DNA from: Micromonospora profundi
GTDB taxonomy: Bacteria; Actinomycetota; Actinomycetes; Mycobacteriales; Micromonosporaceae
DNA: 64,000 nt
Assembly (NCBI RefSeq): GCF_011927785.1
Contig: NZ_JAATJK010000001.1
Coordinates: 1,178,001-1,242,000 of the forward strand
Direction of reading: 5' to 3'
In this document: one piece after another, positions 32,903-41,915 of the stretch
How positions within the stretch are numbered: the stretch's first letter is position 1
Layout of the letters: every line of letters starts with the position of its first letter
Made by a program: the position numbers and the translations under genes
Notes under the pieces: model-generated
What the model was told of the DNA's origin: nothing
Seen by the model: the letters and a program-made list of their open reading frames with translations, nothing else
The model's database searches: none

Positions 32903-34111
32903 TCAGCGGCCAGCCCTGGATGTGAAGGCTCGCCCGGGCGCTACGCCGACGCCTTCGGGAGGCCACACCCGGGCTGTCATGATCAGACGAGCGGTCGTCT
33001 GCCCGGTGCGCGCGTCGAGCACTGTGACGAGGTAGGCCGTGCGCTTGTCGCCGATCAGGGGATGCCCGGCGAGTTCGGTGAGCCTGGCGTTCAGTACGGA
33101 GGTCACCACGACGGTTCCGTTCCCGACGCCAGGTGGAAGGTTTCCGGGCGCATCGTGGGTCCAGAGTTCCCTGCCGGTGGCGGCGTCCACAGCGGTGAGT
33201 CGCGAACCGCGCCGCACGACCCAGATGTCGTCGCCAGCCACGCCTGCCGTGGCCGCCGGCAGTGTGTAGTCCGAGCTGGCCGTCAGGAGCGGGCCGGTCA
33301 TGCGCCACTGCCCGTCGTCGAGGTTGACGGTGGCGGTGTCGGTCATCTCGCCGTCTGTGAACGTCGGCAGGTAGAGACGGCTCTTGTAGTAGCGCGGCGG
33401 GTGGGTGCGGTCGCCCGTGCGTTCCTCGCAGGGCATGCCCCGGGTGGTCCAGAGGATCTGACCTCCCCGGGCGGCGGCGAACTGGCAGTCGCCGGCGTCC
33501 AGCACCACAGTGTCGCCGATGACGGCTTTCGCGTCGCCGCGTGTGGTGCCGATCACCTGGTCGTCGGCCCCGCCTACCACTGTCGACCCGGGCACGCGCG
33601 ATCCCCGGACTGCCTCCTGAGCGGGCATCACGACGACTGTGGGGGCGACGGTGATGCCGTCGGTGGTGAGTGATTTCCGGTGGGACATGGCGCCGATCAC
33701 GGGGGCGCGGACGCCCTGGGGGCCCGTCGCCGTCCACACCACGCCCCCGGTGGTCCCGTACCCGGTGTAGGCGCATCCGGGGCCGGGGAGGAGGCAGTCG
33801 CGCAGCACGACGATGCCGGTGCCCATGGCGACCACTTCCTGGCGAAAGACCCTGTCTGTGGTGGATCCATGAGAGGGCATCGGTCGCTCCCACAGCAGCG
33901 AGCCCTGGGCGTCGAAGTACCTGCTCTGCTCGTTGTTCTGCACGAAGATGCCGCCGTCCGGGCCGACGTAGACCCGGCCGTTGCTCCTCTGGATCGTGAA
34001 GAGCTCCGCACCCGTCTCCGGGTCGTGCCCCCACAGCTTTCCGTCGTTGCTCGTGAGTCTCCTCGTCGATGGGTGGCGGTGACTGCCGCCGGCAACGGTC
34101 CGATACAGCAA
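32903..34111 (-). CDS. PQQ-type beta-propeller protein, N-terminus apparently missing
   Basis: The sequence is a chain of propeller blades: DGKLWGHDPETGAELFTI, GSLLWERPMP, GGQILWTTRGMP and AVDAATGRELWTHDAPG. The usual N-terminal membrane anchor or signal peptide of such proteins is absent: the frame opens after an in-frame TAG with a TTG at 34111 and no RBS, and the first blade begins almost at once. No ATG or GTG is available in the first 40 codons. Either the 5' end has been lost (pseudogene) or a non-standard start is used. Product family is fairly sure, functionality is not. Confidence 0.6.
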   Translation of the reverse strand: MLYRTVAGGSHRHPSTRRLTSNDGKLWGHDPETGAELFTIQRSNGRVYVGPDGGIFVQNNEQSRYFDAQGSLLWERPMPSHGSTTDRVFRQEVVAMGTGIVVLRDCLLPGPGCAYTGYGTTGGVVWTATGPQGVRAPVIGAMSHRKSLTTDGITVAPTVVVMPAQEAVRGSRVPGSTVVGGADDQVIGTTRGDAKAVIGDTVVLDAGDCQFAAARGGQILWTTRGMPCEERTGDRTHPPRYYKSRLYLPTFTDGEMTDTATVNLDDGQWRMTGPLLTASSDYTLPAATAGVAGDDIWVVRRGSRLTAVDAATGRELWTHDAPGNLPPGVGNGTVVVTSVLNARLTELAGHPLIGDKRTAYLVTVLDARTGQTTARLIMTARVWPPEGVGVAPGRAFTSRAGR

Positions 34112-34262
34112 TCGGTCGGCGGGAGCGTACTAAGGACAGTCAATGTCCCGACGCTGACGGATCAGGCCGACGCTCTGCCTCCAGCGCGTCACCACGGCGC
34201 TCGGCCGGGCGATGGGGTGGCCGGGCGGGCCGCAGGCACTGCGGTGCCGTAGGTTCGGGCAC

Positions 34263-34919
34263 ATGAGCAGCCGACCCGCAGCCGGAGGGGGCCGCTGGGT
34301 CGAGGTCGACCCGGCCCGCGTCGGGCGCTGGGTCGAGGGCTTCGCCGACCGGCACGGCCCGCCCACCACGACCATCCAGGGGTACGGGCTGCTGCTCACC
34401 GCCCCCGACGGGGCCACAGCCGAGCTGCACGCCCCGCCCGGCGCGGACCCCGGCGGCGACCTGCAGGGGTTTCTCGCCGCTGCCGCCGCCCCACGCCGGA
34501 TCGGGCTGTTGCTGGCGCGAAAGAGCGCCGTGGCGATGGGCGTGGCTGCGGGGGAGGGCCTGGTCGTCTCCAAGGTGGACAGTCGCTACGTGCAGGGTCG
34601 TACCGCCGCCGGCGGCTGGTCCCAGCACCGCTTCGCCCGTCGGCGCGACAACCAGGCGAAGGCCGCGCTCGGCGAGGCTGTCGAACTCGCGGTACGGCTG
34701 CTGCTGCCCGAGGTCGGCACGCTCGACGCCGTGGTGGCCGGAGGCGATCGCCGCACTGTCGACGGCATCCTCGCCGACCGGCGCCTGGCTCCGCTGGCCG
34801 CGCTGCGGGCCGAGCGGTTGCTTGACGTTCCCGAGCCTCGACACGCTGTGCTTGTCGCCTCGGTGGCGGCCGCCCGGGCGGTCCGCATCCTGGTCCGGGA
34901 TCCCGCTCCGCCCGCCTGA
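34263..34919 (+). CDS. acVLRF1 family peptidyl-tRNA hydrolase
   Basis: A 218-aa actinobacterial VLRF1-type protein related to Vms1/eRF1-like hydrolases that free nascent chains from stalled 50S subunits. The core is SKVDSRYVQGRTAAGGWSQH followed by RFARRRDNQAKAA, where the Gln after GGWS is the expected catalytic residue, and LDAVVAGGDRRTVDGIL. ATG at 34263; the frame is open to 34212 but lacks family sequence there. It ends against a convergent metallopeptidase across a hairpin. Confidence 0.85.
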   Translation: MSSRPAAGGGRWVEVDPARVGRWVEGFADRHGPPTTTIQGYGLLLTAPDGATAELHAPPGADPGGDLQGFLAAAAAPRRIGLLLARKSAVAMGVAAGEGLVVSKVDSRYVQGRTAAGGWSQHRFARRRDNQAKAALGEAVELAVRLLLPEVGTLDAVVAGGDRRTVDGILADRRLAPLAALRAERLLDVPEPRHAVLVASVAAARAVRILVRDPAPPA

Positions 34920-34963
34920 CCAGGCTTCGGCTGCGCGGCGAGACCGAGCCCGGTGATGCGAAA

Positions 34964-35001
34964 GGGCGCCCCGACGGCCGGGACCGGCCGTCGAGACGCC
35001 C
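34964..35001. terminator. Bidirectional terminator between convergent genes
   Basis: A 9-bp stem GACGGCCGG/CCGGCCGTC (34973-34992) with an outer GGGCG/CGCCC pair (34964-34968, 34997-35001) separated by small bulges. Confidence 0.65.
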
Positions 35002-35021
35002 GCGTCGGCGTCGTCGACCCG

Positions 35022-35945
35022 TCAGAGCTGGTCGGTGCCGAAGGTGTCGCAGGCCTTCGGGTCGCCCCGGTCGTAGCCCTGCTGGAACCAGCGCTGCCGC
35101 TGCTCGGAGGTGCCGTGGGTGAACTGGTCGGGGTTGACCTGCCCACCGGAGCGCTCCTGGATGCTGTCGTCGCCGATCGCCTCGGCGGCCTGCATGGCCT
35201 CGCTGATGTCGGCCTGCGTGATCGACTTGAACAGCGGCTCCTGGCCGGTCTTGTCCTTGCTCTCGGTGGCGTACTTGGCCCAGGCTCCGGCGTAGCAGTC
35301 AGCCTGCAACTCCAACCGGACGGACGCGGAGCGGGGGCCGCTCTGGTCGCCCCGGCCGGCCTTCTCGTTGGTGCCGAGCAGGTTCTGGACGTGGTGGCCG
35401 TACTCGTGGGCGAGCACGTAGGGCTGGGCGAACTCACCCTTGGCGCCGAACCGGGAGGCCAGCTCGTCGTAGAAGCTCAGGTCGATGTACACCTGCCGGT
35501 CGGCTGGGCAGTAGAACGGGCCCACACCCGAGTCGGCCTGCCCGCAGCCGGTGTTGACCGCAGCCTGGAAGAAGTTGGTGTCGGTCGGCTCGTACTTTCC
35601 GTTGCCCACCTCCGGGTACGCCTTCTGCCAGTACGCCTGGATGCTGTTGACGTAGAGCACGTTGCGGCACCGTACGTCGTCGAAGCGCTGGGGGTTGTCA
35701 CGCGAGCACAGCTGTTCCAGGTCGGTGCCGCCGGCCTGCCCGCCGCCCTCGTCGCCGTTGGTCATGGCGTTCAGGCCGAACCCGCCACCGAGGAGCGCGA
35801 TCAGGACGGTCACCACGATGCCGATGATCCCGCCGCGCCCACCGCCGCCGGGCAGGGGAATGCCGAGGCCACCGCCGCCTCCGCCGCCGCGTCCCCGGTC
35901 GTTGACCTGGGACGTGTCGAGTTCGGCCCGCTCGTTGAGTTCCAT
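35022..35945 (-). CDS. Membrane-anchored neutral zinc metallopeptidase (YpfJ type)
   Basis: A 307-aa protein with a short cytosolic Gly/Arg-rich head, one membrane segment (about residues 38-62, GIIGIVVTVLIALLGGGFG) and an extracellular PF04228-like peptidase. Zinc site HEYGHH in VLAHEYGHHVQNLLG, distal Glu in RLELQADCYAGAWA, and Cys pairs likely to form disulfides. I chose the ATG at 35945 (MELNERAELD); upstream in-frame ATGs lack an RBS. Family known from motifs; substrate unknown. Confidence 0.9.
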   Translation of the reverse strand: MELNERAELDTSQVNDRGRGGGGGGGLGIPLPGGGGRGGIIGIVVTVLIALLGGGFGLNAMTNGDEGGGQAGGTDLEQLCSRDNPQRFDDVRCRNVLYVNSIQAYWQKAYPEVGNGKYEPTDTNFFQAAVNTGCGQADSGVGPFYCPADRQVYIDLSFYDELASRFGAKGEFAQPYVLAHEYGHHVQNLLGTNEKAGRGDQSGPRSASVRLELQADCYAGAWAKYATESKDKTGQEPLFKSITQADISEAMQAAEAIGDDSIQERSGGQVNPDQFTHGTSEQRQRWFQQGYDRGDPKACDTFGTDQL

Positions 35946-36207
35946 GCTGACCCCGATCGCCGTATGCCGGTGAATGTCTTTTTGATGTCGTTCTGTCATG
36001 GCTGTCCGGAAGGGGGTCCGGACAGCGGTTCCGGTACCCGATGATCTTGATTGGTAATCCGGCAGGGCATCCAGCCGCGCCCGGTACACTTGTCAGGTGC
36101 TGCGCTGCGAAGGCTGAACCGCCCCGCGCCGTCGGGCCCTTGAGCCCGCCGGCCGTTTCGCGTGCCCCGAGTCAGCCTTCCGGACCCCGAGAGCGAGCCC
36201 CAAACAG

Positions 36208-37812
36208 ATGATCACTGCCACCGGCCTGGAACTGCGCGCCGGTTCCCGGATCCTGCTGTCCGACACCACGCTGCGCGTGCAGCCCGGTGACCGGATCGGC
36301 CTGGTCGGCCGCAACGGCGCCGGCAAGACCACCACACTCAAGGTCCTCGCCGGCGAGGGCCAGCCGTACGGCGGTCAGATCGACAAGCGCAGCGCCATCG
36401 GCTACCTGCCGCAGGACCCGCGTACCGGCGACCTGGACGTGACCGGCCGCGACCGGGTGCTCTCCGCCCGCGGCCTCGACGTGCTCATGGCACAGATGCA
36501 GGAGATCGAGGCCCAGCTCGCCGAGGACGCCACCGAGAAGCTGGTCCGCCGCTACGGCGCGCTGGAGGACCAGTTCGCCGCCCTCGGTGGGTACGCCGCC
36601 GAAGCCGAGGCCGCACGGATCTGCGCCAACCTGGGCCTGCCGGACCGCGCGCTCGCGCAGACGATCGGCACCCTGTCCGGCGGTCAGCGGCGGCGCATCG
36701 AGCTGGCCCGGATCCTGTTCCGCGACGCCGGCGAGAACGGCGGCGGCATCCTGCTGCTCGACGAGCCGACGAACCACCTCGACGCCGACTCGATCACGTG
36801 GCTGCGGGGCTTCCTCGCCAACCACAAGGGCGGCCTCATCGTGATCTCCCACGACGGCGCGCTGCTGGATTCGGTGGTCAACAAGGTCTGGTTCCTCGAC
36901 GCCACCCGATCCGTCATCGACGTGTACAACCTGGGCTGGAAGGCGTACCTGGAGGCACGCGAGACCGACGAGCGCCGCCGCCGCCGGGAGCGGGCCAACG
37001 CCGAGAAGAAGGCCGGCGCGTTGATGGCGCAGGCCGACAAGATGCGGGCCAAGGCCACAAAGACCGTCGCTGCGCAGAACATGGCACGCCGCGCCGAGAA
37101 GCTCATCTCCGGCCTGGAGGAGGTGCGGGTCGCCGACCGGGTGGCCAAGGTGCGCTTCCCCAGCCCCGCGCCGTGCGGCAAGACGCCGCTCACCGCGACC
37201 GGCCTGTCCAAGTCGTACGGCTCGTTGGAGATCTTCACCGACGTCAACGTGGCGGTCGACAGGGGGTCCCGGGTGGCAATCCTGGGCCTCAACGGCGCTG
37301 GCAAGACGACGCTGCTGCGGATGCTCGGCGGGCTGCTCACCCCGGACACCGGCGAGGTGCATGCCGGGCACGGGCTGCGGCTGGGCTACTACGCGCAGGA
37401 GCACGAGACGCTCGACGTGGAGCGGACGGTGTTGGAGAACATGCGGGCCGCCGCCGTCGAGCAGTCCGACACCGACCTGCGCAAGATCCTCGGCGCGTTC
37501 CTGTTCTCCGGCGACGACGTGAACAAGCCGGCCGGGGTGCTCTCCGGTGGAGAGAAGACCCGGCTGGCCCTGTCCACCCTTGTCTGCTCCGGCGCCAACG
37601 TGCTGCTGCTCGACGAGCCGACGAACAACCTCGACCCGGTCAGCCGGGAGCAGGTGCTCGACGCCATCGCCAACTACCCGGGTGCGATCGTGCTTGTCAC
37701 GCACGACCCGGGCGCTGTGCTGGCGCTCAAGCCGGACCGGGCCATCCTGCTGCCCGACGGCGACGAGGACGCCTGGAGCGACGACCTCCTCGAACTGGTC
37801 GAGCTGGCCTGA
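36208..37812 (+). CDS. ABC-F family ATP-binding protein (ribosome-associated)
   Basis: A 534-aa protein with two ABC domains and no membrane part. First: Walker A GRNGAGKTT, signature LSGGQRRRIELARIL, LLLDEPTNHLDADS. Second: GLNGAGKTT, LSGGEKTRLALSTL, LLLDEPTNNLDPVS. The charged linker (ERRRRRERANAEKKAGALM, about residues 252-275) is the P-site tRNA interaction motif region of translation factors such as EttA/Uup. Housekeeping translation function is more likely than antibiotic resistance because no biosynthetic or resistance genes flank it, but that is inference. Confidence 0.92.
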   Translation: MITATGLELRAGSRILLSDTTLRVQPGDRIGLVGRNGAGKTTTLKVLAGEGQPYGGQIDKRSAIGYLPQDPRTGDLDVTGRDRVLSARGLDVLMAQMQEIEAQLAEDATEKLVRRYGALEDQFAALGGYAAEAEAARICANLGLPDRALAQTIGTLSGGQRRRIELARILFRDAGENGGGILLLDEPTNHLDADSITWLRGFLANHKGGLIVISHDGALLDSVVNKVWFLDATRSVIDVYNLGWKAYLEARETDERRRRRERANAEKKAGALMAQADKMRAKATKTVAAQNMARRAEKLISGLEEVRVADRVAKVRFPSPAPCGKTPLTATGLSKSYGSLEIFTDVNVAVDRGSRVAILGLNGAGKTTLLRMLGGLLTPDTGEVHAGHGLRLGYYAQEHETLDVERTVLENMRAAAVEQSDTDLRKILGAFLFSGDDVNKPAGVLSGGEKTRLALSTLVCSGANVLLLDEPTNNLDPVSREQVLDAIANYPGAIVLVTHDPGAVLALKPDRAILLPDGDEDAWSDDLLELVELA

Positions 37813-37818
37813 CCGCGC

Positions 37819-37892
37819 GCCGGACCGGAGCTGGTCCGACCGCATGCCGAGCCGAGGGCTGGTCCGACCGCGCCGAGCCGGAGCTGACTGAC
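37819..37892. repeat. Three imperfect ~27-bp direct repeats after the ABC-F gene
   Basis: Units begin at 37819, 37846 and 37872 with the pattern GCCGAGCCG-GAGCTGGTCCGACCGC; the third is cut short. They fill most of the 131-bp gap between convergent genes. A weak hairpin near 37887-37925 may act as terminator. Confidence 0.6.
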
Positions 37893-37943
37893 AGCGCGCC
37901 CCACCGAGGTGGGTTGGGCGGTCAGTGGTCGGTCTCCGGCGGC

Positions 37944-38543
37944 TCAGCCGAGCAGGTCGACGAGTGCGCCGAGCACGCCGGAGCTGACCAGGATCACCAC
38001 CCCGATGGCGACGAAGATCGCCGGCACCAGCCAGTGGCCGGCGCGCTCGACCAGGCCGACCACCTTCCGGTGCCCGCCCAGCCATGCCGCGACGGCGCAC
38101 CACGCCGCGATGAGCAGCGCGAAGACCAGCAGGAACACCGCGCTGTCGGCGGCGCCGAGGGCCCGGAACACGGGTACGTAGACGGCCACGTTGTCGGCGC
38201 CGTTGGCGATCGTGACCCCGGCGACACCGAGCGTTCCGGTGACGACAGTGGCCGGCGCGTCGTCGTCGGAGCCGCGCAGCGCGCGGACGCCGAGCGCGAT
38301 AGGCAGCAGGCCGAGGAGCCCGGTCCACGGGTCCGGCACCACCAGCAGCCCGGCGGCGACCACCACGCTCGCCAGCGCTAGTGCACTGATGCCGAGGTAT
38401 TGGCCGGCGACGATCTGCCAGGTGTGTGGTCGGCCGGTGGTGCGGGCAGCGACAAAGAAGATCGTCAGGATGACGATGTCGTCGATGTTTGTGGCGGCGA
38501 AGACCACGGCGGCGCCGGCCGCGGTGCCCAGCAGGTCGATCAC
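37944..38543 (-). CDS. CadD-like cadmium resistance/ion transporter
   Basis: A 199-aa membrane protein with about six hydrophobic segments. It shows the CadD-family start FAATNIDDIVILTIFF, GQYLGISAL, and the second conserved acidic block TIANGADNVAVYVPVF. The two similar ND/D-containing segments are the ion-binding repeats of this LysE-superfamily branch. GTG start at 38543. Metal specificity cannot be read. Confidence 0.85.
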   Translation of the reverse strand: MIDLLGTAAGAAVVFAATNIDDIVILTIFFVAARTTGRPHTWQIVAGQYLGISALALASVVVAAGLLVVPDPWTGLLGLLPIALGVRALRGSDDDAPATVVTGTLGVAGVTIANGADNVAVYVPVFRALGAADSAVFLLVFALLIAAWCAVAAWLGGHRKVVGLVERAGHWLVPAIFVAIGVVILVSSGVLGALVDLLG

Positions 38544-38747
38544 GGCCGAAGGCTACGGTCTGCGGCTCGATGTCGCCGTACCCGGCCGGCGCGCGGGGAG
38601 TCGATTGTGAGGATCACTCTATCGGGAAGCTGACATTGCATAGCGTGTCGGTTGGCGAAGAGTTGATATCTGGCGCATGATCGTTCAAGGCGGTCTAATA
38701 GGTGGGACCGTATCCGAACCGCACAGTCTGGGACGTGAGGACACAGC

Positions 38748-38975
38748 ATGGCAGCCACTGGCACAGCCACCAGCACTGAGAAGGGTCGCCGGATCGTCGG
38801 AGCCGAGCGTCAGACGCTCGCCAAGGACCTGGTAAAGCGGTACACCTCGGGGGAAAGCATCCGCGCGCTGGCGGCCTCGACCGGCCGTTCCTACGGGTTC
38901 ATCCACCGAGTGCTCACTGAGTCCGGGGTGCAGCTGCGCCAGCGCGGCGGCGCCCGTCGCCGCAAGAAGGCGTGA
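38748..38975 (+). CDS. Small helix-turn-helix nucleoid-type protein
   Basis: A 75-aa basic protein, almost entirely one HTH (GAERQTLAKDLVKRYTSG, then SIRALAASTGRSYGFIHRVL) with an Arg/Lys-rich C-terminus (RQRGGARRRKKA). It is widely conserved in actinobacteria. From memory it resembles the Streptomyces GATC-binding nucleoid protein Gbn (SCO1839), which also lies near an enoyl-CoA hydratase gene; I cannot verify identity. ATG at 38748 after GTGAGG. The 204 bp upstream are AT-richer, with TAATAG at 38696 as a possible -10. Confidence 0.85.
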   Translation: MAATGTATSTEKGRRIVGAERQTLAKDLVKRYTSGESIRALAASTGRSYGFIHRVLTESGVQLRQRGGARRRKKA

Positions 38976-39021
38976 CCCGCCACTCCGCGTCGTTCACCAG
39001 CGCCGCGCCCCGGGCCGCCCG

Positions 39022-39789
39022 GTGACCGCCGAGGCGACCGGGGTTCGGCTGGCCTGCGACGGGCCGGTCGCCACGGTGACGTTGTGCCGGCCCGACGTGC
39101 TCAATGCCCAGACGCCCGCGATGTGGCGAGCGATGAGCGACTTCTCCCGCGACCTGCCCGGTGATGTGCGGGTCGTGGTGGTCCGTGGCGAGGGGCGTGC
39201 GTTCTCCGCCGGCCTCGACCTCGCTGTGGCCGGCGCGTCCGGCCCTGGCTCGTTCGCCGAGCTGGCCACGCTGTCCGAGCAGGAGTGCGCGGCCCAGATC
39301 GCCGAGCTTCAGGCCGGCTTCACCTGGCTGCACCGACCGGACATCATCTCCGTCGCGGCCGTGCAGGGCCACGCGATCGGCGCTGGATTCCAGCTCGCGC
39401 TCGCCTGTGACCTGCGCGTCCTGGCCGCCGACGCGAAGCTGTCGATGGCCGAGGTGACCCTGGGTCTGGTGCCTGACCTGGCCGGTACGAAGCGTCTCGT
39501 CGAGCTTGTCGGCTACTCCCGGGCTTTGGAGATCTGCGCGACCGGCAGACGGTTGGACGCCGCCGAGGCGGACCGGATCGGGCTGGCCACACTCGTCGTA
39601 CCCCCGGGTGATCTTGACGGCGCGGTCCGTGACCTCACGGCGGGCCTGCTCGCCGGCGCCCGTGACGCGGTGGTGGAGATCAAGGCGCTGATCGCCGGCG
39701 CGGCCGGGCGGTCGCACGCCGATCAGCAACGCGCCGAGCGGGAGGCGCAGACCCGCCGACTGCGGGACCTCGCCGGCCGCGGCGAATAG
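39022..39789 (+). CDS. Enoyl-CoA hydratase/isomerase family protein
   Basis: A 255-aa crotonase-fold protein. Oxyanion-hole motifs are GRAFSAGLDLAVAG and VQGHAIGAGFQLALACDLRV; the second-acid region reads MAEVTLGLVPDLAGTKRLVE, with Glu at the first catalytic position and Asp in place of the usual second Glu, so a hydratase activity is not certain. Probably acts on acyl-CoA in fatty-acid breakdown. GTG start at 39022, 46 bp after the HTH gene, perhaps co-transcribed. Confidence 0.88.
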   Translation: MTAEATGVRLACDGPVATVTLCRPDVLNAQTPAMWRAMSDFSRDLPGDVRVVVVRGEGRAFSAGLDLAVAGASGPGSFAELATLSEQECAAQIAELQAGFTWLHRPDIISVAAVQGHAIGAGFQLALACDLRVLAADAKLSMAEVTLGLVPDLAGTKRLVELVGYSRALEICATGRRLDAAEADRIGLATLVVPPGDLDGAVRDLTAGLLAGARDAVVEIKALIAGAAGRSHADQQRAEREAQTRRLRDLAGRGE

Positions 39790-39890
39790 TAAGGGACGTC
39801 CGGGAAGATCCGGGTTACGACTGAGGTTGTCACACTCGTCGGGAGAATTGGCCTGACGGTGCGGTGCGCCCGATGACCCGGAGGTGAGCG

Positions 39891-41879
39891 GTGTCCAACC
39901 CGATGTCCGGCGGTGGCATGGCCGGGTGGAGCATGCTCCGGTCGCTGCGCAACCGCGACGAGGTCTCCACCCACCGCCTCAAGCGCGGGGTGGCCCGGCG
40001 CATCGTGGCGTTCGCCCAGCCCTACCGGCGCGACATCATCGTCTTCCTGGTCACAGTGGTCCTGGCCGCCATCATCGGCGTGGCGACCCCGGTGCTCGCC
40101 GGTGACGTCATCAACGCGATCAGCAGGGGTGGCACCGAGGCCGGCCGGCTGGTGATCAGGCTGGCGCTGTTCATCGCCGCGCTCGCGGTCGCCGACGCGC
40201 TGCTCTCGCTGGCCCAGCGGTGGTATTCGGCCCGCATCGGCGAGGGCATCATCCTCGACCTGCGCACCCGGGTCTACGACCACGTGCAGCGGATGCCGTT
40301 GCAGTTCTTCACCCGCACCCAGACCGGTGCCCTGGTCAGCCGGCTCAACAACGACGTCCTCGGCGCCCAGCGGGCGTTCACCTCCACCCTGTCCGGTGTG
40401 GTCAGCAACGTCATCCAGTTGGTCCTCACCGCCGCGGTGATGTTCACCCTCTCCTGGCAGATCACCGCCCTGTCGCTGGTACTCCTGCCGATCTTCATCA
40501 TTCCGGCCCGTCGGGTCGGCCGGCGGCTTGCCGACATCACCCGCGAGGCGTACAACCTCGACGCCAAGATGAACGCCACGATGACCGAGCGGTTCGGCGT
40601 GGCCGGCGCGCTGCTGGTGAAGCTGTTCGGGCAGCCCGACATCGAAGCCCGCCGGTTCGCCGGCCGGGCCGAGCGGGTGCGCGACATCGGCATCCAGTCC
40701 GCCATGTACTCGCGGACGTTCTTCGTGGCGATGCTGCTTGTCGCCTCGCTGGCGCAGGCGCTCACCTACGGCCTCGGTGGTTGGCTCGCCGTGACCGGTG
40801 GTGTCAGCGCGGGCACAGTGGTGACCCTCGCGCTGCTGCTGACCCGCCTGTACGGGCCGCTCACCGCGCTCTCCAACGTCCGGGTGGACGTGATGAGCGC
40901 GCTTGTCTCCTTCGACCGCGTCTTCGAGGTGCTCGACCTCGAGCCCGGCATCGTGGAGAAGCCCGACGCCGTGCCGGTGCCCCGCGGCAGCGGCCGGGTC
41001 GACTTCCGCGACGTGCGGTTCCGCTACCCGAGCGCCGCCGAGATCTCCCTCGCCTCCCTGGAGGAGGTCTCCACCCTCGACCGGACGGTCAACGAGCCGG
41101 TACTCAGGGGCGTCTCGTTCAGCGTCGAGCCGGGGCAGATGGTCGCCCTTGTCGGCCCGTCCGGCGCCGGCAAGTCGACGCTGTCGATGCTCATCTCCCG
41201 GATCTACGACGTGACCGACGGTCAGGTGCTGGTCGGCGGCGTGGACGTCCGCGACGCCACGCTCGCCTCCCTGCGCGACGAGATCGGCGTCGTCACCCAG
41301 GATTCGCACCTGTTCCACGAGACGATCGCCGAAAATCTGCGCTACGCCAAGCCGGACGCCACCGACGACGAGATCTGGGCCGCGCTCGCCGGTGCCCAGG
41401 TCGCCGACCTGGTCCGGTCGTTGCCCGACGGGCTGGACACCACTGTGGGGGAGCGCGGCTACCGGTTCTCCGGTGGCGAGAAGCAACGCATCGCCATCGC
41501 CCGGCTGCTGCTCAAGGCCCCGTCGATCGTGATCCTGGACGAGGCGACAGCGCACCTGGATTCCGAGAGCGAGGCGGCCGTGCAGCGGGCGCTGGCGGTG
41601 GCGCTGGCCGGGCGTACGGCGCTGGTGATCGCGCACCGGCTCTCCACAGTCCGCGACGCCGACCAGATCCTGGTCCTCGACGGTGGGCGGATCGTCGAGC
41701 GGGGTCGCCACGACGAGCTGGTAGCGGTCGGCGGGCTCTACGCCGAGCTGTACCGCACCCAGTTCGCCGTCGCCGACTCGCCCCGGCCGTTCGTCGACGC
41801 GACAGGCCCCGAGCCGATCGTCATGCCGCTGGGCACGTACGTCGCCGACGAAGCGATGCCGCCCGCCGCCGCCAACTGA
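39891..41879 (+). CDS. ABC exporter, fused permease-ATPase
   Basis: A 662-aa half-transporter (type IV exporter). Residues about 40-330 hold six membrane helices (IVFLVTVVLAAIIGVATPVL first). The ATPase has Walker A GPSGAGKST, Q-loop GVVTQDSHLFHETI, signature FSGGEKQRIAIARLL, Walker B IVILDEATAHLDSESE and switch His in VIAHRLST. An unusual insert before the Walker A (SLASLEEVSTLDRTVNEPVL) lengthens the ATPase. It likely works as a homodimer; substrate unknown. Confidence 0.93.
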   Translation: MSNPMSGGGMAGWSMLRSLRNRDEVSTHRLKRGVARRIVAFAQPYRRDIIVFLVTVVLAAIIGVATPVLAGDVINAISRGGTEAGRLVIRLALFIAALAVADALLSLAQRWYSARIGEGIILDLRTRVYDHVQRMPLQFFTRTQTGALVSRLNNDVLGAQRAFTSTLSGVVSNVIQLVLTAAVMFTLSWQITALSLVLLPIFIIPARRVGRRLADITREAYNLDAKMNATMTERFGVAGALLVKLFGQPDIEARRFAGRAERVRDIGIQSAMYSRTFFVAMLLVASLAQALTYGLGGWLAVTGGVSAGTVVTLALLLTRLYGPLTALSNVRVDVMSALVSFDRVFEVLDLEPGIVEKPDAVPVPRGSGRVDFRDVRFRYPSAAEISLASLEEVSTLDRTVNEPVLRGVSFSVEPGQMVALVGPSGAGKSTLSMLISRIYDVTDGQVLVGGVDVRDATLASLRDEIGVVTQDSHLFHETIAENLRYAKPDATDDEIWAALAGAQVADLVRSLPDGLDTTVGERGYRFSGGEKQRIAIARLLLKAPSIVILDEATAHLDSESEAAVQRALAVALAGRTALVIAHRLSTVRDADQILVLDGGRIVERGRHDELVAVGGLYAELYRTQFAVADSPRPFVDATGPEPIVMPLGTYVADEAMPPAAAN

Positions 41880-41915
41880 CCCGAGGGTCCGCGCATCTGC
41901 CGGTGAGCAGAACGC

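Noticed and set aside
32841..34034. Second minus-strand open frame across the propeller gene
   Set aside because: Arg/His/Pro-rich translation with no similarity; the propeller repeats are in the other frame.
36208..37812. ABC-F gene as an antibiotic resistance determinant
   Set aside because: No biosynthetic cluster or resistance leader is adjacent, and the gene looks like the conserved housekeeping copy.
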